NCBI GenBank assembly: GCA_029204225.1
Contig: CM055106.1
Location: forward strand, 45,805,180 to 45,865,179
Origin: Diphasiastrum complanatum
Taxonomy: Eukaryota; Streptophyta; Lycopodiopsida; Lycopodiales; Lycopodiaceae
Length of the DNA stretch: 60,000 nt
Direction: 5' to 3'
A program made the position numbers and the translations under genes. Below the pieces are notes generated by a model that worked only from the letters and a program-made list of their open reading frames with translations, did not search any database and was not told where the DNA came from. Positions within the stretch are counted from its first letter, which is position 1. Each line of letters begins with the position of its first letter. Positions 42,185 to 53,539 of this stretch are shown here, piece after piece.

Positions 42185-42864
42185 AAACTTGAAACAACCC
42201 TTAGTCTTAGTTCTTCAGATCACCCAGAATCTGATGGGCAGACAGAACGTATCAACCAAACGTTGGAGGATACGCTTAGAGCATATGTCTCTCACCGACA
42301 ATCTGATTGAGAAAAGTATCTCCCAATGGTTGAGTTTGCGCACAATAGTGCGAAGCATTCTGCCATCGGATTTATTCCTTTTATGTTGATGTATGGCTTT
42401 TAGCTGCGGTTGCCAATTTCTGTCGGACTCAAAGGTCTCAAGTTGTAGTGGATTTCCTGCAAGATATGCAAGAAATGCTACAAGTGGCCAAAGAAAGCAT
42501 TAAAACCGCTCAGGATAGAGCTCAGTTTTATGCTAACTGCGGTCACTCCTTTTAAGAATTTGAGGTCGGAACCTTGGTGTATCTGAAAATCCCTAAGGAT
42601 TCTAAGGTATTGAGGACGGGGAAATGTCATAAGCTATCTCCACGGTATACCGGTCCTTACAAGGTTGTAAAGAAAATCAATTGGGTCGCTTATCATCTAG
42701 ATCTTTTGAATGGGGTTGGAATTCATCCTGTTGTCCATCTAAGTTGTTTGAAAGAGCGACTTAGTCGGAAGGACTTCCTAATTCCGGAAGGTGAAATGGT
42801 TGAGTTGGAGGATCTGATTACCTTTGTGCCTAACCTGCTAGAGAGGGTGGTTGACCTTTGTTGA
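42185..42864 (+). pseudogene. Gypsy integrase C-terminal half
   Basis: SSSDHPESDGQTERINQTLE (catalytic Glu) at 42205-42265, FAHNSAKHSAIGF, then RYTGPYKVVKKINWVAYHL and HPVVHLSCLKERL, the typical plant gypsy integrase tail. Frameshifts lie near 42400 and 42550. A chromodomain is not recognisable. Confidence 0.77.
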
Positions 42865-43013
42865 CACCAGTTGAGAAATCGTTTTGTTTTTGAATTCTAG
42901 TACATTGAAAAGGCAAGTCAGATGAGGAGGACACTTGGGAGAGGGAAGACTATTTAAGATTGAACCTCCCTGGCTTGCTCCCTTTAGGATGAGGTTCCTA
43001 AAGGGGGAGGTAA

Positions 43014-43330
43014 TGTTACGTACCCATAAAGGCACGTAACAGGTTACTTGAGGTGATAGTCTCTTTTATGGGACAGAATGCTAGTCTGAAGCTATGTCTT
43101 TTGGGTGCCACGTGTCAATGTCCTATTGGCACGAGGCGACCCTTTGTTATGGACCCACGTCAGTGTGCACAACTGACACGTGTCATTGGTCATGCGTGAC
43201 TCCAATGGTTGGAGATGACCCCACCTAGACTATGTATATAGAGGTGGACCTCCATGAGCTTGGCATTCATTCTCTCTTGGAGAATGAAGAGCTCTTCCAC
43301 TGGTAGTCAGGTCGGGACGTTTATCTAGGC
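43014..43330 (+). repeat. 3' LTR of the internally deleted gypsy
   Basis: Begins TGTTACGTACCC after AAAGGGGGAGGTAA. TATA-like TATGTATATA lies at 43231-43240, followed by GGCATTCATTCTCTC. Its end is not precisely fixed. A related piece lies inverted at 13880-14165. Confidence 0.75.
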
Positions 43331-43424
43331 CTCAGGATGTAGGTAGGCAAGGGTCGATGGTAAGGCATGGTGGTATGAGACACATGGCTTATCGGAGATC
43401 CGAGCTTGCTTGATGGTGGTGGTC

Positions 43425-43860
43425 TAATGGATTCATCAAGGACTACACAATTATTGTATTGCCCTTGACGAATGTCCTCAAAGGGGCGAAACGAACTAGC
43501 CGACACAATAAATTCAGTCCTTCGGTTACATGGACTAAAGAGTTGAATCAAAGCTTTGAAGCTTTGAAGCACACTGTGTCTACAGCCCCAATTCTACACG
43601 TAGTTGATCCTAACAAGCCATATGTGCTTGAGATGGACACTAGTGACTTTGCTATAGGGGCAGCCCTATTTCAGGATGGTAGACTGGTTACTTTTGAAAG
43701 CAAGAAGTGGATCTTACTCAAAGGCACATTCCACCATAACAGGGAACTTTTTGCTATTATTAATGCTCTTAAAATTTGGAGACATTATTTGTATGGGTCC
43801 ATATTTACTATAGTTACTGACCACCAAGCACTAAGGTATATCTGTGATGCGGTTGGCTAG
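43425..43860 (+). pseudogene. Gypsy RNase H fragment
   Basis: An open frame with TWTKELNQSFEALKHTVSTA, VLEMDTSDFAIGAALFQDG, RELFAIINALKIWRHYLYGS and VTDHQALRYI: the RNase H of plant gypsy elements. It is followed by broken integrase. It belongs to a further copy, because RNase H is already present at 40.8 kb. Confidence 0.8.
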
Positions 43861-44340
43861 ACATCTTGGCAGGAAACTCTAGATCTACTTTGGAACTTTG
43901 GAAAGCAAGGTTGCAAGTCGTCGCCTCGGGATAAGATACTAAGGGATTATTTCATAAGGAACGAGTGGAGGCTTACGTTCCCAAGTGCGAACAATGCCAA
44001 GTTAATAAAGCTGAAAGACTTAAGGTAGCTGGTTTGTTACTTCCTTTGGAAATCCCTGAAAGAAAGTGGGAAGCATTTCCATGGATTTTGTGCTTGGGCC
44101 ACCTCGGGCGGGGAAGCAAAATGATGCTATTTGGGTCACAATTGACAGACTAACCAAAATGGTGCAGTTCATTCCAACCAAAATGTCTGTCAAAGCTTCT
44201 AGGAAAAGTTATTCAGGTTGTATGGATTGCCGAATGACATTGTTAGTGATCGGGATTCTAACTTCACTGGCAAATTTTGGCGAGCGGTTTTTGAGAAGTT
44301 AAAGACCACCTTGAGTTCAGGGTCTTCAGATCATCTAGAG
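43861..44340 (+). pseudogene. Gypsy integrase fragment
   Basis: CEQCQVNKAERLKVAGLLLP (zinc-finger half) at 43985-44045, then SMDFVLGPPRAGKQNDAIWV and IDRLTKMVQFIPTK in another frame. The core ends near 44340 with SGSSDHLE-like words. Several frameshifts. Confidence 0.72.
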
Positions 44341-45000
44341 TCGGACAATTAGAACTAATAAGTAGTATTAAGTACATAGTCCAGATAAATAATTTCAAAC
44401 TTTAAACTTGAACATTTGTGATTTGCAATTCGTGAATATTTGCACAACGTTTTTGCCTGTCACATCAACAATGGCATCATCAATATATCTGAACAATGTT
44501 TGGGCATCCAACATTGTGCCTATCTCTGAGGTGTCAACCTCCCAAGGCATGATGTGTCGATTCTCTAACTTCTCTCTCCCCTCTCTTTCCCTCTCACACT
44601 GATGTATGACTCTCCCACACACCACCTCCCTCAAGGCTCCCTTTTTTCTATCTTCCCCTCTACTAAAGCTCTTTTCCTCCCTCTCTTTCCTTGTCTTCTA
44701 TCTCTCAACTAACTTTTAAGTTCCTATTTCCTAGCTTCTAACTTCTAAAATTCCTCTCTCCCTCTCTTCTTACTTCTCTCTAATATCTATTGTATTTTTT
44801 TTTTTAATTTCTAAATCTCTCTCTCCAAAGTTCAAGTTTTCAAAGTTCACTCTTCTCTCTCATGTGTCTTCTCTCACCCGTATCTTCTCTTTCTCCCTGT
44901 CTTCCATCAACCCCTCTTTTATCTCCTCTCTCCTAAGTTTTAACATCTCAATTATTTAATATCTACTATCTTTTTTGATTTTATATCTTTCCCTCCGAAG
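44341..45000 (+). repeat. Pyrimidine-rich low-complexity stretch
   Basis: From about 44560 the plus strand is dominated by CTCTC, TTCTCTC and CCCTC words. No gene was seen. The first 200 bp are AT-rich unique sequence. Confidence 0.65.
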
Positions 45001-45003
45001 TTT

Positions 45004-45022
45004 AACCCTAAACCCTAAACCC
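45004..45022 (+). repeat. Short telomere-like repeat
   Basis: Two and a half units of CCCTAAA, the plant telomere repeat. Too short to be a telomere remnant with certainty. Confidence 0.55.
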
Positions 45023-45049
45023 TTATCGGCGCGCATTTGGACCCCCATT

Positions 45050-45112
45050 TTTGTCTACAGGGGGTGTAGGGGGGCACCCCCCTGCTACTGTCGCCGGGGG
45101 GGTCCAGGGGTA
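45050..45112. repeat. G-rich/C-rich stretch
   Basis: Runs of five or more G and C (GGGGGTGTAGGGGGGCACCCCC) that can fold back. Similar GGGGG/CCCCC blocks lie at 56510-56605. Confidence 0.55.
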
Positions 45113-45540
45113 ATTGCTCTACCGTTCCCTCTCTGTCCAACCCCCCAACTATCCAAAATGCGAGGTACAATTGCTCTATAGTTCTCTCTCTCTCTCTCTC
45201 TCATCTATATGGTAGTATCCTTCAGTCAGTGATGAGTTTTGAGGCAGAGACTAGGAGATTACATGCCTTGGTCCAGATATGATTCAGAGGCCAATGCTCC
45301 ACTACTGACCATATCTTCATTCTTCGGGCTCTTATTGAGTAAGCTAGGCACAGGAGATTGGGTTTATTATTGTTTTGTGGACTTCAAGAAAGCCTTCAAC
45401 TCTGTCCCACTTTCCTTGCTCATCCAGAGGCTTTGTCATCTTGGCTTCTCCACGAACATTATCTTGGCTTTGATGGCACTTTATGAGAATTTTGGGCTGC
45501 TTTTGGCATGATAACGGTAATTTTGAGCAGATTTGGAGCA

Positions 45541-46019
45541 ATATTTTGTGGACCTTTTCGAAAAGCCTTTTTGCAATGTATTTGAAACACGTTTGAAATA
45601 GGAAAAAATTGGCTCTGTCAGGAAAGAAATGGTGAAACGTTTTTAGGGTTTTGTTTTTTTGCTTGTTTTTAATCCTAGCATTTTGTTAAAGGAAAACCAA
45701 GTGTTGTTTAAGTGTCTAGATAGTGATTATAGCTCTATACAATGACAATATAAACAATTGATAATCGACACACTTGAACAACTAAGGACTCAATGAGACA
45801 TTGAGATACATCACACAATGCACATGCACAAGGTATTCATAATTCTACTATTCCCTACTGAGTTCTAATTAAAGTTTTATATGCCAAATATTCACACACA
45901 CGCACACACCACATTAGGAGGTTTTTTGTTTCTTTTTTTCACTCTACTTTTAAAATTTGTTTTGAATGGTCCGTTTAAAATAGAGTTCATTGAATGAAAC
46001 GCGTTTCAGTGAACCATTT
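45541..46019. mobile_element. Small unknown insertion with 10-bp target duplication
   Basis: 479 bp interrupt the LINE-2 RT. The words ATTTGGAGCA flank it at 45531-45540 and 46020-46029, while the intact LINE has this word once. It has no coding frame. No clear terminal inverted repeat was seen; there are palindromes near both ends (TTTTCGAAAA, AAACGCGTTT). The 10-bp duplication would suit a Mutator-like non-autonomous element, but that is a guess. Confidence 0.6.
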
Positions 46020-47674
46020 ATTTGGAGCACCATTGGTTCTATTTCACCTGTTCTCTTTGGATTGTATCTTGATGAATTGGAGAGAGCCATTTCACAGTGT
46101 GGTGGTTCTGGCTACAGACTAGGTGATATTTGATTGCTATCTTTCTTTATGCCGATGATTTGGTGCTAGTATCCCCAACTAGAGAGGGCTTACAGAGATA
46201 GTTTTATTACCTATAGGCCTTTTGTACTAGATGGGGCTTTGGGGTGAACCTTGCAAAGACCAAGGTTATGATCTTCAATACTTCCAAGGCTTTCATGCAG
46301 CTTAATGAGCTCATTTTCGACGGACAGCCTTTGGAGGTGGGTTCCTCTTACACTTAGGCATACTCTTCATTGGTCCCATATTTGGCATAAGACAGGCACC
46401 TGCTGCTCGACTTGGGAAGGGCCATTCTTCCCTTGTTCAATTGATAGATTTTATTTTTGGAAGGGCATTCAAGATGTCCCGAGTAAGTGGAGCCTTTCTG
46501 AAACCATTGTCACCCCCATAGCTTTATATGCAGCAAAGGCATGGTGCACAAGTCTTTCCTCATCAGATTAGGCTAGTATCTTGAGATTATAGACTACCAT
46601 TTTATCTCGTATGATCCAGGCTAAGCCCTCTGTTCCTCATGAGATTATCCTCGTTGAGTTTGCACCCCCACTTCTACAACTTGGTGCCATTTTCCACCTT
46701 ATCACTTATATCCAGCGAGTTTAGGCATTTCTAGATTTAGACCAGAGATATACATAGATAACACTTACCTCTTCCCAGCAGTTTCGTGATCAAGGTTACT
46801 GGTTGTCACGGTTTTATTAGGCATCTCGCCTCCTCCTTGAGGCATTTGGTTTTTGTATCACCGATCTCCCTGTGGGTCTCATCAATATATCAGACTGTTT
46901 CTATGTAGAGCATATCTTGATTGCACTTGGCGGGGAGTTGGGAATTAAACCTGTCTACTATCGCACTCATTTCATAGTGGGGTTCCTGATTTTACCTTGG
47001 TTTTTGGATTTAGGATTATCTCACTTTCTCAAGTTCATATTGGGCTAGCTTTGTGTATCATCACATAAGTTGGCGATTGAGACTGTTGGTTCCGTGGTAT
47101 TCCAAGAGGAGAGTGGACTTGTTACTTATGCTCTTTGCGTGAGGTGGATTTTGAGGAGCATTTTAAATTCAGAGATTAGAGGGAGATACTATTGTCTCTT
47201 TTGCGACATGCCCACTACCCTACGATCGCTCATACCATATGAGGGAGGATCCTTGATGTGTTGCACATATGGTATAGGAGATTCACTTCTATGATAGGGT
47301 ATGTGTTAGACAGCTCAGCAGAGTCACTCTAGTTCTCAGCTCTAGATGACTTCTTTCTTCTCTATAGAAGACCATGATAGGATCCAAGTTTGGTGATGAT
47401 GATGATGGTGACACACATATTCATCAAGATCAGAGACAGGACACCACTCAATGCCTTGCCGCAGCGAGTTACGAATCATGAGGAGACACTTCTCATCCTC
47501 CTAGACGACGTCAGCAGCTACCAGATCTACCTCCTGTTGCAAGTCATATATTTCTATATGTATCATTCATTTGAGTGCAATTTTATAGTAGTTAGATTTC
47601 TTTTCATTACACTTTGGAGATGTTTCATATTCTCCCATTGATGCTACATAATTGACATGTGTTTTTTGTCTTAT

Positions 47675-47688
47675 ATGCATTTTGGCAT
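47675..47688 (+). ncRNA. LINE 3' hairpin, copy 2
   Basis: ATGC-ATTTTG-GCAT precedes GAAAAGACATTAATAAAGC and the (CT)n tail. Same position as copy 1; the pair next to the loop is lost. Confidence 0.55.
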
Positions 47689-47703
47689 GAAAAGACATTA
47701 ATA

Positions 47704-47706
<3 letters not shown>

Positions 47707-47775
<69 letters not shown>
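47707..47775 (+). repeat. (CT)n microsatellite, LINE tail
   Basis: About 34 CT units directly after AATAAAG. It serves as the 3' tail of LINE-2. Confidence 0.9.
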
Positions 47776-47778
<3 letters not shown>

Positions 47779-47784
47779 TAGTTT

Positions 47785-47919
47785 AGAGGCCAGTTGTTTT
47801 CCATTATATGTTTTTTGGAGTCATGTTTTTATGCTCCTACACATGATATCACACTTGACATGTACTATCTGGTCTTATATGCTTTTTAGCATCCAAGGAC
47901 AGTAAAGATTTCTTTCTTT

Positions 47920-47964
<45 letters not shown>
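47785..47964 (+). mobile_element. LINE 3' end fragment with (CT)n tail
   Basis: TTGGAGTCATG, CTCCTACACATG, CACTTGACATGTAC and TCTTATATGC match the 3' UTR of the 23.3-kb LINE. Hairpin ATGCT-TTTT-AGCAT at 47879-47892, then GGACAGTAAAG, TTTCTTTC and (CT)n at 47926-47964. Confidence 0.72.
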
Positions 47965-47968
<4 letters not shown>

Positions 47969-47984
47969 AGTAAGTTTTATTCCT

Positions 47985-48165
47985 CCGTGTAGCTGGTAGT
48001 TAAGCTATTGCTTTTGTACTCTCACCATAGCTGGAGGTTAAGCTTTGGTTTTATTTCCGGTCCAGCATGGACAATGATCTTTTCTGATTTACTTTTTCTT
48101 TGTCTTATGTGCCCAAGGGCACTCTGTAGACATTAATATATTCTATTCTATTCTCTCTCTCTCCT
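47985..48165 (+). mobile_element. Third LINE 3' end fragment with CT tail
   Basis: TTGTCTTATGTGCCC, hairpin GTGCCC-AA-GGGCAC at 48109-48122, TAGACATTAATA and a TATTC/CTCTC tail to 48165. More diverged than the others. Confidence 0.62.
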
Positions 48166-49559
48166 ATCTTCTCACCCCTGTCTTCTCTATTCCCTTTTCC
48201 CTTCTCGCTCCACCTCCTCCCACAATGCAGTCTCCATCATTCCAATTCCATTCCACCTCCTCCCTTGTTGTAGCGTCTCTCAATCTTAGTCTCCTAGTGT
48301 GGAGATTCAACCATCATTGAACTTTGTAGGTAGTGATTCAAGCAAAAGAAAGCATAGGTATGGAAACAACCACATAGTGGCATGAGTGCAGCGCCTATTT
48401 TCAAAGTGGTTTAGTAGCCTAAAACACCAGGCAGGCCTCCTATTAATACTTGTGGAAAAACTAGTGAAGAGGGCACAATCTCCCTTTCAGCCCCCATTGG
48501 AAGTCAGTTGTGAAGTCCTTTGACTGGAACCAGTTCACTGTGACTAGGCTTGTGTGCAGGGGTCTTGATCTTGGAGGCATTAATGAGTGTTTGTGAGGCC
48601 CTTGGCCCTTGATGCAATACTACAAGCAATGATGTTCATACTAATCAAACTTGTGAAGGCACATGGAGTTTCCATCTTGTGAAGAGGAGATTGTACTCAA
48701 GTTTATTGCACGGGCCGTTGAAGCCCTGATGTACAACATGAGAGAGAACATTAAGGGCAAAAAAAGGGGTCCTTGGTTCTACCCAACTCTTAGCAGAGGT
48801 ATTCTTTGATTTCTGGCTTGATTTCTCCTACTAAATAGAGAATTTTCCAACGACTATGGCAAGCTGCTTATATGGTTATAACCAGGTCCATTTTTCCAGG
48901 TTATTTGGGGAAAGAATTGCTACCCAATCAATGATCTGCTCTAATTTCAAACATGTTGTGTCACCACATATCGCACTCACAATGGTTGTGCTATAATTCA
49001 GTTTTTATATCTCTATTAGCAACCAGATCAGTGGTGAATCAAGTTTTCCTCTTTTTCATCCTATTTTCTCCTAGATTAGCCCTTTACCCTTTCATTCTCT
49101 TGAGTATGGCATTTTCCATCTTCAAGGAGTGTGGAGTGAAGGTTTGAACATGGATGACATGTAGATACTGTTGGTGGCACTTTGCATTGTATCATGTATT
49201 ATGACGGAATGTGATGAATGTAGTAGTGTGAAGAGCAGTAGAAAAAAATGTGGCTCGAGTGTCAAGAGGGGCATCATGTGGCATATCTTTGAGAATTGAC
49301 AAGAGGGCAGTTTGCTAAGCAGGGGCTTGAGTAGTACTGAAAATGTTTTGTGGGGCATTATCTTTGAAAGATGTGAATAACTAATACAGAAAGAGAGAAA
49401 AGAATGGTTAGATAATGTGGTAGTGGTAACTATAAAAATAGAGATGTGTGGGATATTTCAAATGATTAATGTAGACCTAGAAATAAGATTGTATAGGCCA
49501 GAAGTTTGTTTTTAGACTGTGATTTCTTTAGTAGGGCCTACATCGAGCATCTACAATAG
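48166..49559. other. No recognised feature
   Basis: About 1.4 kb of mixed sequence. A few short frames have no domain. It could hold eroded transposon DNA. Confidence 0.45.
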
Positions 49560-49950
49560 TGTTATGAACAGATTCACAAGTATTAGTAATAATGAAGCAC
49601 AGAAACAACAGAAGTCATTCACATAGCATTCTCCAACTAGGAAACCGTATGAATATCAATGGCCGCCGATAGCTCAAACAGATCTCCAAAATAGTACAAC
49701 CCCCCTACCAGAAGCCCGAGACTCAAATGATCAAAACTAGCAAATGACTAGCCTTAGTGGCTATTCATAGTGGTCAAACACTACCTCCCTTCATATTGAT
49801 ATGGAGGGAAAGTGAAATTTAAAAATTAGGGCCAAAAATAGAAAGCTATGTAAAATAGTATTTCTAGGCCTGTCACGTGTAATATAGAATGCGTGTCAAC
49901 TAATATTGTCAAAAGTAGAGAAATATGGACTATAATGCGTGTCCATAACA
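49560..49950 (-). repeat. 3' LTR of the degraded gypsy
   Basis: In sense it starts TGTTATGGACACG and ends TGTTCATAACA, with canonical TG...CA ends. The plus-strand CTCTTCCCTTC at 49951 is the purine tract in sense. Confidence 0.75.
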
Positions 49951-50378
49951 CTCTTCCCTTCTAAAACATTGCCCTCAATGTGGTTTTAAAAGAATTTGAG
50001 TACTAGAGCTACTTTAGTACTGCTGTATTGTCGTTTTCTTTTCTGGATTGTACATTTCGTGCTAGTGGTGTCAGTCCAAAACCAGGACCCCCTACAACCG
50101 CAGATATCCGCTTTTAGTTCAATGAAGCAAATAGAATTATCAATCTCAATTGTAGATGAAAAGACTAGATCAATATGTAAGTAATATCGGTCGTCGGGAA
50201 ATTGAGGCATCATCATCAACAAGTAATGAAGTATCAAGAATAGGAGCAGCAAGAGCATCGGGACCACCGATATCAGGAAGATCAACAGGATGGATGCCAA
50301 CAACAACATCAGAATCAGGGACGCCAACATCATGTAAATCAGCAACAAGAATATGATCAGATGAAATAGGTACAAGAT

Positions 50379-50760
50379 TCAGAGGTGGAACAACAACCGC
50401 AGCGCAGGAATAGAAAATGGTGCAGCATCAGGATCAGAAGCAACAGTGTCGCGTACCAATGCATGGAAAGAACGAGCCTGTTCTTGCAATAAAGGTGAGT
50501 GGGCAAAAACATTGGGAGACTTGAACTTAAAGAATAGCGGTAGGTAAGAATGTTGCTTCGTCAATTGGACGACCATCCTTTGGGACCAAACACTAGACAA
50601 GACGACGACGACGACGTAACAGGACTCGGACTTGAAGAATTGCAGTAGGCAAAAATGGACAAAGTTTAGGATCAGTAGGAAACGATGGATCAAAAAGTTC
50701 ACGTTATTTGGACCATAATAACGTGCAGATAAGTTTTCAATAAGAGAACGACCCTGCACA
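50379..50760 (-). pseudogene. Chromodomain and integrase tail remnant
   Basis: In sense RPIDEAT near 50560 and LLQEQARSFHALVRDTVAS near 50450 correspond to RPVEEAT and SLADQARALAALVDSS of the intact chromodomain. A CGACGACGACG run lies at 50599-50613. Confidence 0.65.
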
Positions 50761-50835
50761 AACTTATGACGTGCGAAAGATAAACATAAACAGATTGGCT
50801 CTCAACAAACTCTAGAAAAGACTTATGACGATTAG

Positions 50836-51560
50836 TCAAGGACTTATAATGATGTTGAGCTTGCGCCAAATGTTGTTGTGCCTGCACAATAGAATCATGA
50901 GAGTTAGTAAGAAAAGAAAAGAAAGTAAAGGGCACATCATCAGGAGGGGGTGGAATACCTGGGAGCGTTGTGGAGAATATCCATTAGCAAGCAAAAATGG
51001 AGACACACTTGTGCTGGTACTAACTGAATTGTTATATCTGTATTTTGCGAAACACAAGTGTTGATCCCAATTGCGACCAGATGGTGACAGAAAGTTACAT
51101 AAATAATCTTCCAAAATACGATTAAGAACCTCAGATTGGTCGTTAGCAAAAGAGTGATAAGCAGTCCCCATAAAAATTTTAATATCCAAAATATGCATAA
51201 GTTCAGTCCAAAACTCGGAAGTAAAACGAGTATGTCGGTCTGTGAGAATAGAATTGGGAAGACCATGCAAACGAAAAATGTCGGATAAGAAAATGTCAGC
51301 GCACTGGCCAGCCGTAATGGTTGATTGAACATGAATAAAATGTGCCTGTTTGGAAAAACGATGAACCACAACAAGACAAGTATCATGGCACGCTGTGTGA
51401 GGTAGACCTAAAATAAAGTCCATGGAAATATCAGGTCACTTGCAAATGGGGAATAGGCCAATGCTAAAGAAAACCAGAAGGCTTCGAACACGAATACTAT
51501 TACAAGCACAAAATGTACACTGTTGAATAAGAGCGAGTAACGCAGATTTCATACGTGGCC
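50836..51560 (-). pseudogene. Integrase core of the degraded gypsy
   Basis: MDFILGLPHTACHDTCLVVV, FSKQAHFIHVQSTITAGQCA, DIFRLHGLPNSILTDRHTRF and NDQSEVLNRILEDYL keep the D,D35E pattern (D of MDF, D of TDRH, E of SEV). The DRD motif reads DRH. The C-terminal part shifts frame near 50960. Confidence 0.8.
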
Positions 51561-51660
51561 AATAAAATTAAGGTTTCAGCTGAGTAAATGACTTCTGATA
51601 ACTGTAATGACCGTCAACACGAGAATAGTGAGCATTATGTAATAAGCAAGATCAAACATC

Positions 51661-52640
51661 AGGAAAACTAATAAGACAGGAGTTCCGAAAGGACTCTGAC
51701 TAAGTACTATGAGGCCTTGCCACAAAAGATCAGAAACTTGACACTGGACCTTGACTTATTCAAAGTGAGACATACGATAGGGAGCTCAAGAAGTTGGGTG
51801 GGCACTGGGAATGAGATCAATATGATGATTGATAAAATGCAATGGAGGCAATGTAGAGGGCTTGACAAACACAAAGTGTATGTCGTGAGTATATCAGAAG
51901 TAATAGATGGCAAAGGCATAACAGGGGGGCAAAGAAGTAGCCAACTGAACACGTAAAAGTGCAGGGCAATGTGCCTTGGAAAGGCTACAAACAAACTGCT
52001 TAGCAGAACTAAGAGAATAATCAAAAGTTGAATCAATACCAAGGAAAGTAAAGGGAGTCTTGTCAACCAAGACAAAAATATGCTGGGCAGTAAGATTAAC
52101 AGTAACATCCCCCAAGGAAGCAAACCAGTTAGCTCCGAGGATCAAGTCATAATGCACAAGAGCACATAAAAGTTAGCTTGGCCAGAAAATGTACCAATCT
52201 GATAAGGAAGAATATTAAACATAGATGTGCTTTGAAGAGAATGAGAACTAGCGACCTCAATGCGCAGAGGAGAAACAAAAATAGTAGGGGTGTGGATGCG
52301 AGCAACAACAGATTGGCTAAGAAAAGACCGCAGAATCAACAAGGGCTCGGCAATATGAACACATAAATGGACATGACGAGGGCCCACAGTGCCAAACCAA
52401 GTAGCATAAGCTAAGTGGGCCAAACACTCAACATAAGTATCAGGAGGAGCAGAAGGAAGGTTATCAGAAGGAGTTTCCTCAACAAGATAGAGAGAAGTAT
52501 CATCAGGATCAAAAATCTTGTGAACCTATAAAGTAGCTGGTGGGCGTGGATGTGGGCAATTACGGTTCAAATTATGAGGGCTACGATAGTTAAAACAAAT
52601 ATTCTTAGAATGGATCTTAGCCATTTCTTGTGATGTATAA
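51661..52640 (-). pseudogene. Protease, RT start and zinc-knuckle remnant of the degraded gypsy
   Basis: RT is present only as YRMSHFE and QSPFGTPVLLV near 51680-51770; it then jumps into integrase near 51655, so the polymerase is gone. Protease is seen as ILGANWFASLGDVTVNL near 52100 and MFNILPYQIGTFSGQANFYV near 52190. The zinc knuckle reads CFNYRSPHNLNRNC near 52580, with the second Cys lost. Confidence 0.72.
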
Positions 52641-52839
52641 CGCTCAAAGACAATGGGGTGGGGAACAGAAGGAGGATGAACAATAGAGGAAGGAGAAACA
52701 GTAGAAGAAACAGTTTACGAAGTAGATGGTGGAGGGGAAGAACGAGAAAACGAAACACGTGACAAAGAGCGAGATTGAAAAGAAGGTTGCTGATCAAGGT
52801 ATTTATGCTGTAAAGTAGAAGCAAGCAACATAGCACGGT

Positions 52840-53520
52840 CTAATGAAGAGGTTGAAAAGACTGAACATCAAAGCGTAAAGAACCATGTATGCCAAAAATG
52901 TAACGACCAATAACTTCAACAAGTGGAAGTTCAGAGAAAAGGTAAGAAAACTTAACAAACTTTTCATTGTATTCTAAAAGCGTACTTGTCTGTGTGAGTT
53001 GTCGATAGAGGTCCGGTTGAGACCGAAACCAAGTTGGATTGATCATTGCAGAATGGATGGCCAGTTGAAACTCATCCCAAGTAGCAGATGCATCAAGCAG
53101 GGACTCATGAGTACCCCACCACGTCAAAGTGCGTCTCGACAGGTGTAGCGCAGCAAACTGAAGTTGTTGTGTAGGAGTGCGAGGAGCAAGTTGAAAATAG
53201 GTTCTAACTGAAAGAATCAATTTTGCAAATTCTTACCATCAGAAGAACCATCATAAACAGAAAGCTTAACTTTATCTCAGAAGTCATGAACAAGAGGGGC
53301 AGAAGGAGGGACAACAGAAGATGGATCGGGCAATGGGGTAGAAACTATGGGAGAAAGAAGCTGTTGAGAAAGGTCAAAAATGGACGATGGAGCGTCTGAA
53401 GGGTAGTCATCATGGTCTGCTGGGTAGTGATGAGATGGTTTATATGAATCAGATGATCATCAAGCTGAGTTTGAATGTCAGTGTGGGAAGAGGAGGCATC
53501 GGACGTAGAAATTTCGACGG
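52840..53520 (-). pseudogene. Gag of the degraded gypsy
   Basis: TYFQLAPRTPTQQLQFAALH, TLTWWGTHES and SAMINPTWFRSQPDLYRQL match the gag core of the other family. The N-terminal part to about 53510 is broken. Confidence 0.75.
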
Positions 53521-53539
53521 AGAATTAGAGACAGACAAC

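Larger units (their letters stand above)
41335..43330 (+). mobile_element. Internally deleted gypsy element with LTRs
   Basis: LTR starts (TGTTACGTACCC) occur at 41335 and 43014. Between them are a gag fragment (41710-42160) and an integrase C-terminal half (42185-42864), with everything from protease to the integrase core deleted. Purine tract AAAGGGGGAGG precedes the second LTR. The 5' LTR matches only to about 41533, and no primer site was found, so the 5' part is also damaged. Confidence 0.78.
45239..47775 (+). mobile_element. LINE-2, degraded, interrupted by a small insertion
   Basis: A plus-strand LINE of the same family as the one at 23.2-28.3 kb. It starts inside RT (YYCFVDFKKAFNSVPLSLLI at 45360-45420), continues after an insertion at 46020 (FGLYLDELERAISQCGGSGY, then FYADDLVLVSPTREG near 46145), has the region KTKVMIFNTSKAF near 46260 and the C-terminal SEIRGRYYCLFCDMPTTLRS near 47170. 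It ends with the hairpin and AATAAAGC(CT)n. The active-site box reads YADD. It is 5'-truncated and full of frameshifts. Confidence 0.82.
49560..53520 (-). mobile_element. Degraded gypsy chromovirus-type element with TG...CA LTR
   Basis: A minus-strand copy distantly related to the 1-14 kb family. Only the 3' LTR (49560-49950) is present. Right to left in sense: gag, zinc-knuckle remnant, protease, RT start, large deletion of RT and RNase H, integrase, chromodomain remnant. Many stops. The right limit lies near the gag start at 53510; no 5' LTR or primer site was found beyond it. Confidence 0.8.

Noticed and set aside
45004-45022. Interstitial telomere
   Set aside because: Only two and a half CCCTAAA units, in a pyrimidine-rich context where the word can arise by chance.
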